Shown piece after piece: positions 1 through 6,372 of a stretch of DNA of 6,373 bases (its first letter is position 1; each line of letters opens with the position of its first letter). Position numbers and translations under genes: made by a program. The notes beneath the pieces were generated by a model, which was not told where the DNA came from, did no database searches, and worked only from the letters and a program-made list of their open reading frames with translations. Source of the stretch: an uncultured Prevotellaceae bacterium (lineage in GTDB: Bacteria > Bacteroidota > Bacteroidia > Bacteroidales > Bacteroidaceae); the NCBI GenBank assembly GCA_902771155.1, contig CACXVS010000068.1:1-6373 (forward strand), given 5' to 3'.

Positions 1-1374
1 CGTGATCAGGAAGGGATAGAAGATGGCGCAGATACAGATGGTAGCTAAGAGCATCGGCATGAAATACTGCTTGGCCGAGTCGATGGCCGCCTTCTTGGGA
101 TCGTAACCCTTGCCGAGATACTCCAAATAGCCGTCGATGACCACGATGGCATTGTCAACCACCATTCCCAATACCACAATGAGTGCCGCCAAGGTCACAA
201 TATTCAGTTCGATGCCCGCCATATACATCATGGATACGGAGACGAAGGTTGTCAACGGGATGGTGATGGCCGCTACGATGGCAGAGCGTAAAGGGAACAA
301 CACCATCATCACAAGGATGATGATCAACATGGAGATGAGCAGATCGCGCAGGAAGTCACTTACGCTCATTGCCACCACCTTTGGCTTGTCGGCAATACGC
401 GTAACATTCACATCCTCAGGTAGTTCGTTCAAGCGAAACTCATCGAGGACCTTGTCTACCTCCTGACCATACTGCACCACATTGTTGCCCGGTGTCATCT
501 CCATCGATAGTAGCACACAAGGATGACCGTCCTGCTCGATACGACTCGACATTGGTTCGTATTCCCTCACCACACGAGCCACATCTCTTACACGGGCCAC
601 CTTGCCACTGGCAGGGTCGCTGAAGATAATCTGATTGGCTATTTCCTCCTCGGATTTCTCCTGAGCCTCCACATGAATGGGCACTTGTTGGTCTTCATCG
701 CTGATGCTGCCGGCTATCGTTGTGATGCCCTGAGCCTGAAGACGGGAGAAGAGCATCTGCTGACCAATACCGTAGGCCTGTAGTCGCTGACGGTCGATAT
801 AGAGCGAGATCTGTTCCTTCTGCTCACCAAACAGCTTCACATTTGCTACTGATGGAATGCGGCGCAGACGGTCGGAGAGATCGTCGCTGTATTCTTTCAG
901 CTCACGATAGCTGCGCTGACCGCTCTCGATGGCGATAAGCAGGGCAGAGGTGTTGCCGAAGTCATCGTTTACTACAATGGCTAACACACCGCTAGGCAGT
1001 TGGGCTTTGAAACCGTTCAGTCCGTGCTTGATCTTGCTCCATACCTCATCTTTGTTGTTTACATCGTCGTTCAGCTTCACCATCACGATGCACATACCGT
1101 TCTGCGAGGTGGTAGTAGTCTTTACACGGTTTACCTCACCAAAGGTAAAGATGTAGCGCTCCAGTGGCCGGGCCACCTGTTGCTCCACTTCTTCTGTCGT
1201 AGCACCAGGATATACCGCTACGACAACCCCCTGACGGATCGTCGCGTGGGGGAATTCGTCCTTGGGCATATCCCACATACCGAAGATACCCAGCACAAAC
1301 AGGATGCAGATGATAAGCAGCGATATCGAGTAATGTTCCAATGGCCACTTGAGCCAGTTCATCTTTTCTTTCAT
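1..1374 (-). CDS. RND efflux transporter, N-terminal 458 codons (3' end outside window)
   Basis: Inner-membrane proton-driven pump of the resistance-nodulation-division (AcrB/Mdt-like) superfamily. It should expel drugs, metabolites or metals through a periplasmic adaptor and an outer-membrane channel. Reading from the ATG at 1374, the frame stays open to base 1. Residues 13-33 form transmembrane helix 1. The porter domain follows (about 35-335), with the typical PGAT..EVE..V..PLE block at 57-72. Hydrophobic helices then occupy about 342-360, 364-386, 391-414 and 438-457. The fourth-helix signature is GMVVDNAIVVID at 403-414. Asp407 matches the proton-relay aspartate of AcrB, while AcrB's second aspartate is Asn here, a variant common in other RND branches. 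Full-length relatives have about 1000-1050 residues, so roughly the first 45% is visible. The gene starts 16 bp after the adaptor gene, with GGAGAG about 9 bases before the ATG. Substrate cannot be deduced; the family assignment is secure. Confidence 0.95.
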   Translation of the reverse strand, partial: MKEKMNWLKWPLEHYSISLLIICILFVLGIFGMWDMPKDEFPHATIRQGVVVAVYPGATTEEVEQQVARPLERYIFTFGEVNRVKTTTTSQNGMCIVMVKLNDDVNNKDEVWSKIKHGLNGFKAQLPSGVLAIVVNDDFGNTSALLIAIESGQRSYRELKEYSDDLSDRLRRIPSVANVKLFGEQKEQISLYIDRQRLQAYGIGQQMLFSRLQAQGITTIAGSISDEDQQVPIHVEAQEKSEEEIANQIIFSDPASGKVARVRDVARVVREYEPMSSRIEQDGHPCVLLSMEMTPGNNVVQYGQEVDKVLDEFRLNELPEDVNVTRIADKPKVVAMSVSDFLRDLLISMLIIILVMMVLFPLRSAIVAAITIPLTTFVSVSMMYMAGIELNIVTLAALIVVLGMVVDNAIVVIDGYLEYLGKGYDPKKAAIDSAKQYFMPMLLATICICAIFYPFLIT

Positions 1375-1383
1375 AACTCTCAA

Positions 1384-1389
1384 CTCTCC
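1384..1389 (-). promoter_or_regulatory. Shine-Dalgarno-like sequence for the RND transporter
   Basis: The minus strand reads GGAGAG nine bases before the ATG at 1374, inside the 16-bp gap after the adaptor stop codon. The gap also contains a short tandem repeat (GAGAGTT twice). Bacteroidota often start translation without strong Shine-Dalgarno pairing, so this supports the start codon but is not essential to it. Confidence 0.5.
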
Positions 1390-1390
1390 A

Positions 1391-2413
1391 CTAATACACC
1401 ACTTTTGTTCCTTCGCTGAGTTTCTGATATCCCTCAGTCACAACACGGTCGCCCATGTCCAGGCCATCGACTACATGGACATAGTTGCCCTGTGTCTGGC
1501 CGATAGTAACTGTGTTACGATGGGCTGTCTTTTTCTTCTGGTCTACTGTCCAGACAAACAGACTTCCATCGGCCTTTTTCTGGACCGTAGTTACTGGAAT
1601 CATCTTGCTGCTAATGGCTTGTGAACCTTCCGAAACGAAGCGGACACTGGCCACCATGCCTGGCAACAGTTTCCTGCCATTGTTGGCCACATTGATTCGG
1701 ATATCGTATGTATGGGTGAGGGCATCGGCCTCGACACCCTTCTCTATCCTGCCACCCTGATAACTGCCGTCGATGGCTTCCACCTTTATGCTAGTGGGGG
1801 TGTTGGTATGAATACTGCCAATCTCTGCTTCTGGTACAGATACTTTCACCTTGACGGTCGAGATGTCGAGAATGTTTACGACTGCCTGTGAGGGTAATGC
1901 CGTTTCGCCAGCTCCCACCAGTTTCTTGCCGATGATACCGTCAACAGGGGCTGTCAGCCGGCAATCTGCCAGGTTCTTCTTAGCCACTTCCAGCTGCGAC
2001 TTGGCCTGTGCCACCTTACTCTGTATCTCCACCCACTGCACCTCGGGCAACGAGCCGTTGTCGTGTAGCATCTTGAAGCGTTCCAGTGCATCGTTGGCCT
2101 GAGTCATCTGGGCCTCGGCACCAGTGAGCAAGTTACGGGCCTGTGTGTCATCCATCTCAGCAATCAGCTGACCACGGCTCACAGCCTGTCCTTCATTTAC
2201 CAGCATCCGTTTTACCACGCCCATGCCAGTAAAACTCACGGCCGTAGCCTCACTTTCCTCTATGATTCCGACATACGTCTGGGCATTATCTACCAATCCA
2301 GGCGACACCACCTGTGTCTTCACTCTCGTCGGAGCTTTCTCGCTTTGCTCCTTTTTCTGTCCGCAACTGCCTACCATAACAGCTGCCATGAGTATCATAA
2401 TTATTTTTTTCAT
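1391..2413 (-). CDS. RND periplasmic adaptor (membrane-fusion protein), lipoprotein
   Basis: Periplasmic adaptor of the HlyD/AcrA family, which links the RND pump encoded just downstream to an outer-membrane channel. It has 340 residues, slightly short but normal for the family. A lipoprotein signal peptide ends in the lipobox VGSC (14-17), so Cys17 should be acylated and anchor the protein to a membrane. The domain order is typical: first lipoyl half at about 63-88 (GMGVVKRMLVNEG...), an alpha-helical hairpin rich in Gln, Ala and Lys at about 90-150, second lipoyl half at 153-170 (LTAPVDGIIG), a beta-barrel at about 183-260 and a membrane-proximal domain at about 265-340. The start lies 2 bp after the GNAT stop, suggesting translational coupling; no strong Shine-Dalgarno is seen. 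Transport substrate is unknown. Confidence 0.95.
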   Translation of the reverse strand: MKKIIMILMAAVMVGSCGQKKEQSEKAPTRVKTQVVSPGLVDNAQTYVGIIEESEATAVSFTGMGVVKRMLVNEGQAVSRGQLIAEMDDTQARNLLTGAEAQMTQANDALERFKMLHDNGSLPEVQWVEIQSKVAQAKSQLEVAKKNLADCRLTAPVDGIIGKKLVGAGETALPSQAVVNILDISTVKVKVSVPEAEIGSIHTNTPTSIKVEAIDGSYQGGRIEKGVEADALTHTYDIRINVANNGRKLLPGMVASVRFVSEGSQAISSKMIPVTTVQKKADGSLFVWTVDQKKKTAHRNTVTIGQTQGNYVHVVDGLDMGDRVVTEGYQKLSEGTKVVY

Positions 2414-2415
2414 GA

Positions 2416-2877
2416 CTAAATGATTTCTTCCATTCCTGTTTTCTGAACTTTCATGCCCATGTTCTTGTAGAAACTGAGCGCAGGGGCATTACCCTCCCAG
2501 ACATTAAGGGTCATATTGTAACAACCTATTGACTTGGCGTAATCACGTACGAACTCATAAAGAGCCTTTCCGACATGTTTGCCGCGAGCCTTTTCGTCTA
2601 CACAAATATCATCAATATACAAGGTCTTGGCATCCTGCAGCAACTTGTGGTTTTTGACGTCAGTTATCTGGCAGAAGGCATGCCCTAGTACTTCGCCATC
2701 GTCGTATACGAAAATGGGTTTACTGTCATTATCGAGCAAAGCTTCGAGTTCTTGTTCATTATATTTGGTTGTGTAGGACTTGAATAGGTCTGGGCGTATC
2801 TCGTGATGCACCATATCTACTTGGTGCAGCAATTCAATGATGCGCCCGATGTCGTTTTTATTTGCCTTTCTGATCAT
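2416..2877 (-). CDS. GNAT-family N-acetyltransferase
   Basis: Small cytoplasmic acetyl-CoA-dependent N-acetyltransferase of the GNAT fold; 153 residues is a normal single-domain length. The N-terminus (IRKANKNDIGRIIELLHQV) is the usual GNAT beta1-alpha1 opening. Motif A is seen as IDDICVDEKARGKHVGKALY (88-107). Its acetyl-CoA-binding loop is R98-G-K-H-V-G103, with His where Gly or another residue often sits. Motif B is N130 through A.SFYKNMGM (135-142), with Tyr137 at the position of the usual general-acid tyrosine. It is the first gene of the operon that continues into the adaptor (2 bp gap) and the RND pump, and its ATG follows a promoter element by about 22 bp. The acceptor could be a drug, a polyamine-like metabolite or a protein; the sequence does not say. 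A role tied to efflux is inference from operon position only. Confidence 0.92.
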   Translation of the reverse strand: MIRKANKNDIGRIIELLHQVDMVHHEIRPDLFKSYTTKYNEQELEALLDNDSKPIFVYDDGEVLGHAFCQITDVKNHKLLQDAKTLYIDDICVDEKARGKHVGKALYEFVRDYAKSIGCYNMTLNVWEGNAPALSFYKNMGMKVQKTGMEEII

Positions 2878-2899
2878 TATATTTATATCTAAAACTGTG

Positions 2900-2907
2900 C
2901 AAAGTTA
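2900..2907 (-). promoter_or_regulatory. Bacteroidota-type -7 promoter element for the GNAT-adaptor-RND operon
   Basis: The minus strand reads TAACTTTG, a full match to the Bacteroidota sigma-ABfr -7 consensus TAnnTTTG. It ends 22 bases before the GNAT ATG, which would give a leader of about 15 nucleotides. No clear -33 TTTG lies at the usual distance; the nearest weak candidate, TTAG, sits 23 bases upstream. The surrounding 82-bp intergenic stretch is AT-rich and contains nothing else convincing. Confidence 0.6.
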
Positions 2908-2944
2908 TCAATTATTGCCATAAATGTGCACTAATAGCATCGAA

Positions 2945-2973
2945 TTTTAGGATTGTTTATCAAAAACCTAAAA
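2945..2973 (-). terminator. weak inverted repeat at the end of the pectinesterase gene
   Basis: Arms TTTTAGG and CCTAAAA (7 bp) flank a 15-base loop, and the structure spans the pectinesterase stop codon. The stem is AU-rich and is not followed by a good T-run on the minus strand. It may aid termination or protect the mRNA 3' end, but the call is tentative. Confidence 0.25.
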
Positions 2974-4462
2974 CCCAATGACTATCAGAATACCTTCCAA
3001 TGAGTTCGGCATCGCGGATTGGGTCGAGTTGGCGCATCAGCGGATTCCTTTTTGATGTGTCGATGGGTTGGTTATCCGCATCGTGGCTGTTAAACTCAAG
3101 GATGTTCGCTGTCTTGGCACCGTCGTCAATCTTGCCCCATCCGTATGAGGGTATGTTCTCCAGGGTACAATTCAGCAGTACGCATTCTGCATACGGATAG
3201 TTCTTTCCGTGATTATCGGGTAACCGCCCCAGTTCGGCATATTCACTCAGTCCCTTGAAATGGCAGTCTACAAAGATGTTGCCATGATTCTCCTGACCGT
3301 TGCGAATCCACATGAAAGCCCCATGGCTGGTAATGGTACAGTGGTTGAAGAACGAGGGACCGCGCCCTAATATCGTATCACCGCCACCGTCAATGCGGCA
3401 GTTTTGCCAGTAGCAACTGCCATTGGCCTGCAGGGCATCACCGTCACCGATGATGTGGACGTTCTCAAAGTAGTTGCGCTCCCCGTTCACCAACAGACCT
3501 TCTGCCTGTCCTTTGCAATCAGTCCTAATTGTCAGGTTGCACAGAGTCAAGTCGCTGCAGTTATCGGCAGCAAAGGCTGCTCGGCGTGAGGGGAATGTAC
3601 CTCGAACCTCGTTGGTCTTGATGTCTGCAGGGTGGGGATTAAATACCTCGTTGTTCCTATAATGAATCAAGACACCATCGCGACTTTCGCCCTCGATGGT
3701 GACAAAACGTTTGTTGCGGAAGTACACTAGTTCCTCGTAGTCACCATTCTTCACAAACACCCGATAGCCTTCCTGAGCAGTTGCAACAGAATCGGGAATG
3801 AAGTCCATCGCTCCCTGAACGGTAGAAAAGTCACCATTGCCGTCTGCCGATACCGTCAGTAGTCGCTGGTTGGTGTCGGGGGCCTGGTCTTTTGTGCGAA
3901 ATGTCCAGCCCTTTTTCCCCTTTATGCCTTCAAAGCCACTGATGATGCCTTTATCGATGATGACATAATACGCATGACCATATTCCAGCATGTTGTGATG
4001 TAGGTAGATGGTCAGCTGTTTGCCGTGGGGGATGATGGGATAGAAATGGAAACCGTCAGAGAACCCGCCGATAATATCAAGCTGATAGTGGCCCGTATCC
4101 CAGGCATTTATACCGGAGGGGGTTCCGGCTTTGGTGTTGCGGTTTGTGATATGTTGTGTCTTATATAAATAAGGTACGGGCGTATATTGCGCGTTAGGAT
4201 TTTTCGGCTGACTTTTGGTAGGCCCAGCTGGGATGCTCATGTCCAGACGGTCGACGAGTTTACCCGTTTTTAGGTCATAGACAGACACGAAACCTTGCTT
4301 GCCAATGACGACATCATCACTCATCGTCAGTGTCAGATGCGTGTCGATATTCACATTAGTTGCTCCATTTTCAGGAAACATCTTGACGACAGCATTCTGT
4401 GCCTGGCATACATATACCATGTTTACCAATACAACAAGCGCAATTAGTACTTTCTTTTCCAT
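2960..4462 (-). CDS. exported pectinesterase (carbohydrate esterase family 8) with N-terminal Ig-like domain
   Basis: Pectin methylesterase, removing methyl groups from the homogalacturonan backbone so that lyases or hydrolases can act. The chosen ATG (4462) gives 500 residues and begins with a Sec signal peptide (KK, hydrophobic core, cleavage near CQA-Q at 21-22). An in-frame ATG at 4522 is rejected because it lies upstream of the predicted transcription start and would put 20 charged residues before the signal. Residues about 28-190 contain an SbsA-type Ig-like domain (FPENGATNVNIDTHLTL). The CE8 beta-helix starts at about 201 (LLTVSADGNGDFSTVQGAMDF). Active-site candidates are Gln319 (GQAEGL), Asp342 (GDGDAL), Asp362 (GGGDTILG) and Arg413 (LGR). 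The second oxyanion-hole Gln (GYQDTL in classical enzymes) is Gly341 here. It appears monocistronic. Pectinesterase family is well supported; exact substrate and activity are less sure. Confidence 0.92.
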   Translation of the reverse strand: MEKKVLIALVVLVNMVYVCQAQNAVVKMFPENGATNVNIDTHLTLTMSDDVVIGKQGFVSVYDLKTGKLVDRLDMSIPAGPTKSQPKNPNAQYTPVPYLYKTQHITNRNTKAGTPSGINAWDTGHYQLDIIGGFSDGFHFYPIIPHGKQLTIYLHHNMLEYGHAYYVIIDKGIISGFEGIKGKKGWTFRTKDQAPDTNQRLLTVSADGNGDFSTVQGAMDFIPDSVATAQEGYRVFVKNGDYEELVYFRNKRFVTIEGESRDGVLIHYRNNEVFNPHPADIKTNEVRGTFPSRRAAFAADNCSDLTLCNLTIRTDCKGQAEGLLVNGERNYFENVHIIGDGDALQANGSCYWQNCRIDGGGDTILGRGPSFFNHCTITSHGAFMWIRNGQENHGNIFVDCHFKGLSEYAELGRLPDNHGKNYPYAECVLLNCTLENIPSYGWGKIDDGAKTANILEFNSHDADNQPIDTSKRNPLMRQLDPIRDAELIGRYSDSHWVLGF

Positions 4463-4468
4463 TTCTTT

Positions 4469-4475
4469 CTCCTTT
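4469..4475 (-). promoter_or_regulatory. strong Shine-Dalgarno for the pectinesterase
   Basis: The minus strand reads AAAGGAG six bases before the ATG at 4462. This is an unusually good match to the 16S anti-Shine-Dalgarno for a Bacteroidota-like genome, and it fixes 4462 rather than the upstream in-frame ATG at 4522 as the start. Confidence 0.75.
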
Positions 4476-4500
4476 TGCCAATAATCCGAGATATTGGGAG

Positions 4501-4534
4501 CAAAGATACGAAAAAGTCCCAAAGCAGAAGCAAA
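4501..4534 (-). promoter_or_regulatory. Bacteroidota-type promoter of the pectinesterase gene
   Basis: The -7 element TATCTTTG (4501-4508) matches TAnnTTTG fully. A TTTG (4531-4534) 22 bases upstream can serve as the -33 element, at the long end of the usual spacing. Transcription would begin near 4494, giving a leader of about 32 nucleotides that contains the Shine-Dalgarno. The -33 candidate lies in the loop of the terminator hairpin of the preceding operon, and the -7 lies just past its T-run. Confidence 0.6.
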
Positions 4535-4548
4535 TTGCCTTGGGACTT
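4511..4548 (-). terminator. rho-independent terminator of the CMD-cupin / hydrolase operon
   Basis: On the minus strand a 13-bp stem (4548-4536 with 4526-4514, containing AAGTCCCAA and TTGGGACTT, one G-U pair) closes a 9-base loop. Five T residues cover the stem end and tail (4515-4511). It begins 21 bases after the stop at 4570. The plus strand also has a T6 run shortly after the hairpin (4553-4558), so it could act in both directions, though no plus-strand gene points into it. Confidence 0.8.
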
Positions 4549-4569
4549 ATCATTTTTTAAGAATTTTGG

Positions 4570-5689
4570 CTACTTCATCTGGGCAAAGAAGTCTGCAAGT
4601 TTATCCCAAGGAATCATGTTCTTGGGCTGGCCTTTGCCTGCCTTTTCCTCGTAGCCACCATCGTAGAGGTCGCAGTGAGTGGCATCGGGGATGATGAGCA
4701 GTTGTTTGTTCTCGGGGTTGGGATTTGGTTCGCCAACGAACTTGTAACCCTCGGCCTTACCATCCACCATATAGTGATAGGCGGCCTCCGGCAGAGCGAA
4801 TCTCGTTGATGTAGTAGAGGAAGCGACTGTTGGCATATGCCTGGGTTCCAATGACGCGCCAGCCGTCGTTTGAGTTGCCTGAGCGCTTGTGATAGCCGCG
4901 TGAGGTCTTGTAGTAGTCGAAGTAGTCGTGCACGAAGTTGGGGGCCTGTGGGGGTACGGTGTCGAGTACGCCACCAGCCATCGCATTAGGGTCAGCGAGA
5001 CGCTGCTTCGAGAGATTCTCACGGTTCTTATGACGCGCCTCTTCGTTGTCGAAAGCATCGTTGTAGTCATTACCACTGACGCGTGTCATATCATACATTG
5101 TTGAGGCTACGGTAGCCTTGATACGTGTATCGGCAGCGGCAGCATTCAGGGCGATGCCACCCCAACCGCAGATGCCGATGATGCCAATCTTCTCGGCATC
5201 CACATTCTCTTGCTTTGAGAGAAAATCGACAGCAGCCATGAAGTCCTCGGTATTGATGTCGGGCGAAGCTGTGCGACGAGGCTCACCGCTACTTTCACCA
5301 GTGTAAGAAGGGTCGAAGGCCAAAGCCGCGAAACCACGCTCTGCCATCTTCATCGCATAGAGTCCGCTCGACTGTTCCTTGACGGCTCCGAAAGGACCAC
5401 TGACAGCGATAGCAGCCAACTTGCCTTCGGCATCTTTTGGGATATAGAGGTCAGCGGCAAGTGTCAGTCCATACTGTGTTTCAAACGTTACCTTCTTGTG
5501 ATTCACCTTCTCGCTCAGCGGGAACACCTTGTCCCACTCCTGCGTCAATGTTCGCTCGACGCTTGCGGCGCTTTGCTTGTCAAAGAATGTTGTATTCATA
5601 CTTTCGTTGTTTTGATTGTTGTTACTCTTCTGTGTGCAGGCTGTGAGCATTCCACCCATCAACGCTGCGGCTAATAATACCTTTTTCAT
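4570..5689 (-). pseudogene. alpha/beta hydrolase lipoprotein, disrupted by a frameshift
   Basis: Dienelactone-hydrolase-like alpha/beta hydrolase (COG1073/YcjY-like), exported as a lipoprotein. It starts at the ATG at 5689 with the lipobox LTAC (15-18). Frame one gives 310 residues: a beta-sheet start (VTFETQYGLTLAADLYIP, 67-84), oxyanion region SGPFGAV (97-103), FDPSYTGESSG (125-135) and nucleophile elbow GICGWGG (172-178). It then runs through YYINEIRSA (292-300) into ten unrelated residues and a TAA at 4757. The expected C-terminus continues in another frame from about 4788 (EAAYHYMVDG...) to a TAG at 4570. It includes the probable catalytic His in IPDATHCDLYDGG and the family ending IPWDKLADFF. 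From memory of relatives, a strand segment of roughly 15-18 residues (PVL..HGEKAHS-like) should lie between the two parts and is absent. A sequencing or assembly error is possible. It sits 11 bp after the CMD-cupin gene. Confidence 0.85.
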
Positions 5690-5700
5690 TGATATGAAAA

Positions 5701-6372
5701 CTATTTCGTTAATAAATTATAGGTGGCATCATCCACTGGTTCACACCACTCGTTGCTGGCATCTTCCTGGACGTCTTTATGATAGGTGAGGTGTTGGAAC
5801 CAAGAGTCTTTCTGGGCTCCGTGCCAGTGCTTCACTTCGGCAGGGATGGCGATGACGGTGCCGGGAGTCATCTCAACGGGAGCCTTGCCCCATTCCTGAT
5901 ACCATCCGCGACCAGCAACGCAAATCAATACCTGCACCTGCTTGTGATGGATATGCCAGTTGTTTCTGCAACCTGGTTCAAACGTAACATTCATCACACC
6001 GCCACCGACATCTGCCAGATAACTCTGACCAATGAAGTACTTGCCGTAAGGATTAGGTTCGCCCTTAGGCCACTTGGTGCTTAGGGTGTAGCCTTCGTTG
6101 CAGAGCCATGTGCAAAGATCATCGACCAGTTGCTTCGAGTTGCCCATATTCACGGCACCCTGCTTGTGGGCGGCGAGTTGAGGAGCAACGCCTTCGAGAC
6201 CACTCAGGGCTGCTACGGTAACTATCTCACGATCGGCAGCCGATAGTTGGTCGCCAGCGAAGATATCACCAAATAGGTGTGACTTCAGGTAGTAGTCATC
6301 CTGCGGACAGAATTCATAGTTGAAAGGCTTTCCTGAGAGCTGCGTCTGGTTCTTTGTGCCCAGTTCGTAGGC
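5701..6372 (-). CDS. CMD-domain / cupin fusion protein, C-terminal 223 codons (5' end outside window)
   Basis: The frame is open from the window edge to the TAG at 5701, so the visible piece is the C-terminal part of a longer protein. Visible residues 1 to about 90 look like the C-terminal half of a carboxymuconolactone decarboxylase/AhpD-type domain: KSHLFGDIFAGDQLSAADRE (30-49), then VAALSGLEGVAPQLAAH (53-69). Residues about 115-200 form a small cupin resembling bacterial (R)-mandelonitrile lyase-type cupins. Metal-ligand candidates are His140 and His142 (NNWHIHH), Gln147 in place of the classical Glu, and His182 in PAEVKHWHG. There is one extra residue before the Gln compared with the mandelonitrile lyase pattern. 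The CMD catalytic residues would lie outside the window. No signal peptide can be judged. It is co-transcribed with the hydrolase 11 bp downstream. Function is unknown: CMD proteins act on small aromatic acids or peroxides, and a redox or decarboxylation role is only a guess. Confidence 0.88.
   Translation of the reverse strand, partial: AYELGTKNQTQLSGKPFNYEFCPQDDYYLKSHLFGDIFAGDQLSAADREIVTVAALSGLEGVAPQLAAHKQGAVNMGNSKQLVDDLCTWLCNEGYTLSTKWPKGEPNPYGKYFIGQSYLADVGGGVMNVTFEPGCRNNWHIHHKQVQVLICVAGRGWYQEWGKAPVEMTPGTVIAIPAEVKHWHGAQKDSWFQHLTYHKDVQEDASNEWCEPVDDATYNLLTK

Noticed and set aside
137..466. Plus-strand open frame of 109 codons opposite the RND gene
   Set aside because: It is antisense to a clearly conserved RND coding region, its translation is low-complexity Met/Thr/Ser and resembles no family. 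The other plus-strand frames across the window (for example 1000-1419, 1349-1624, 5779-6084) are rejected for the same reason.
2878..2959. A small RNA or riboswitch in the 82-bp gap between the pectinesterase and GNAT genes
   Set aside because: Apart from a -7 element and a weak AU-rich inverted repeat, no structured leader is seen, and the predicted GNAT leader is only about 15 nucleotides long.
4463..4522. Upstream in-frame ATG (4522) as the pectinesterase start
   Set aside because: It precedes the predicted -7 element and transcription start, and would add 20 mostly polar residues before a clean signal peptide. The ATG at 4462 has a strong Shine-Dalgarno.
4782..4792. GC-rich near-palindrome GCCGGAGGC at the hydrolase junction as a recombination or insertion scar
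   Set aside because: It is very short and no target-site duplication or insertion-sequence end is visible. It may only mark where a small deletion or a sequencing error occurred.
4570..5076. A separate 168-codon gene overlapping the hydrolase
   Set aside because: Its first 90 or so residues are Thr/Ser/Arg-rich out-of-frame sequence from the hydrolase. Only the last 73 or so look real, and they are the displaced C-terminus of that hydrolase.
5701..6153. A stand-alone 150-residue cupin gene starting at a GTG (6153)
   Set aside because: The frame continues upstream to the window edge with convincing CMD-domain sequence, so the GTG is an internal valine codon.
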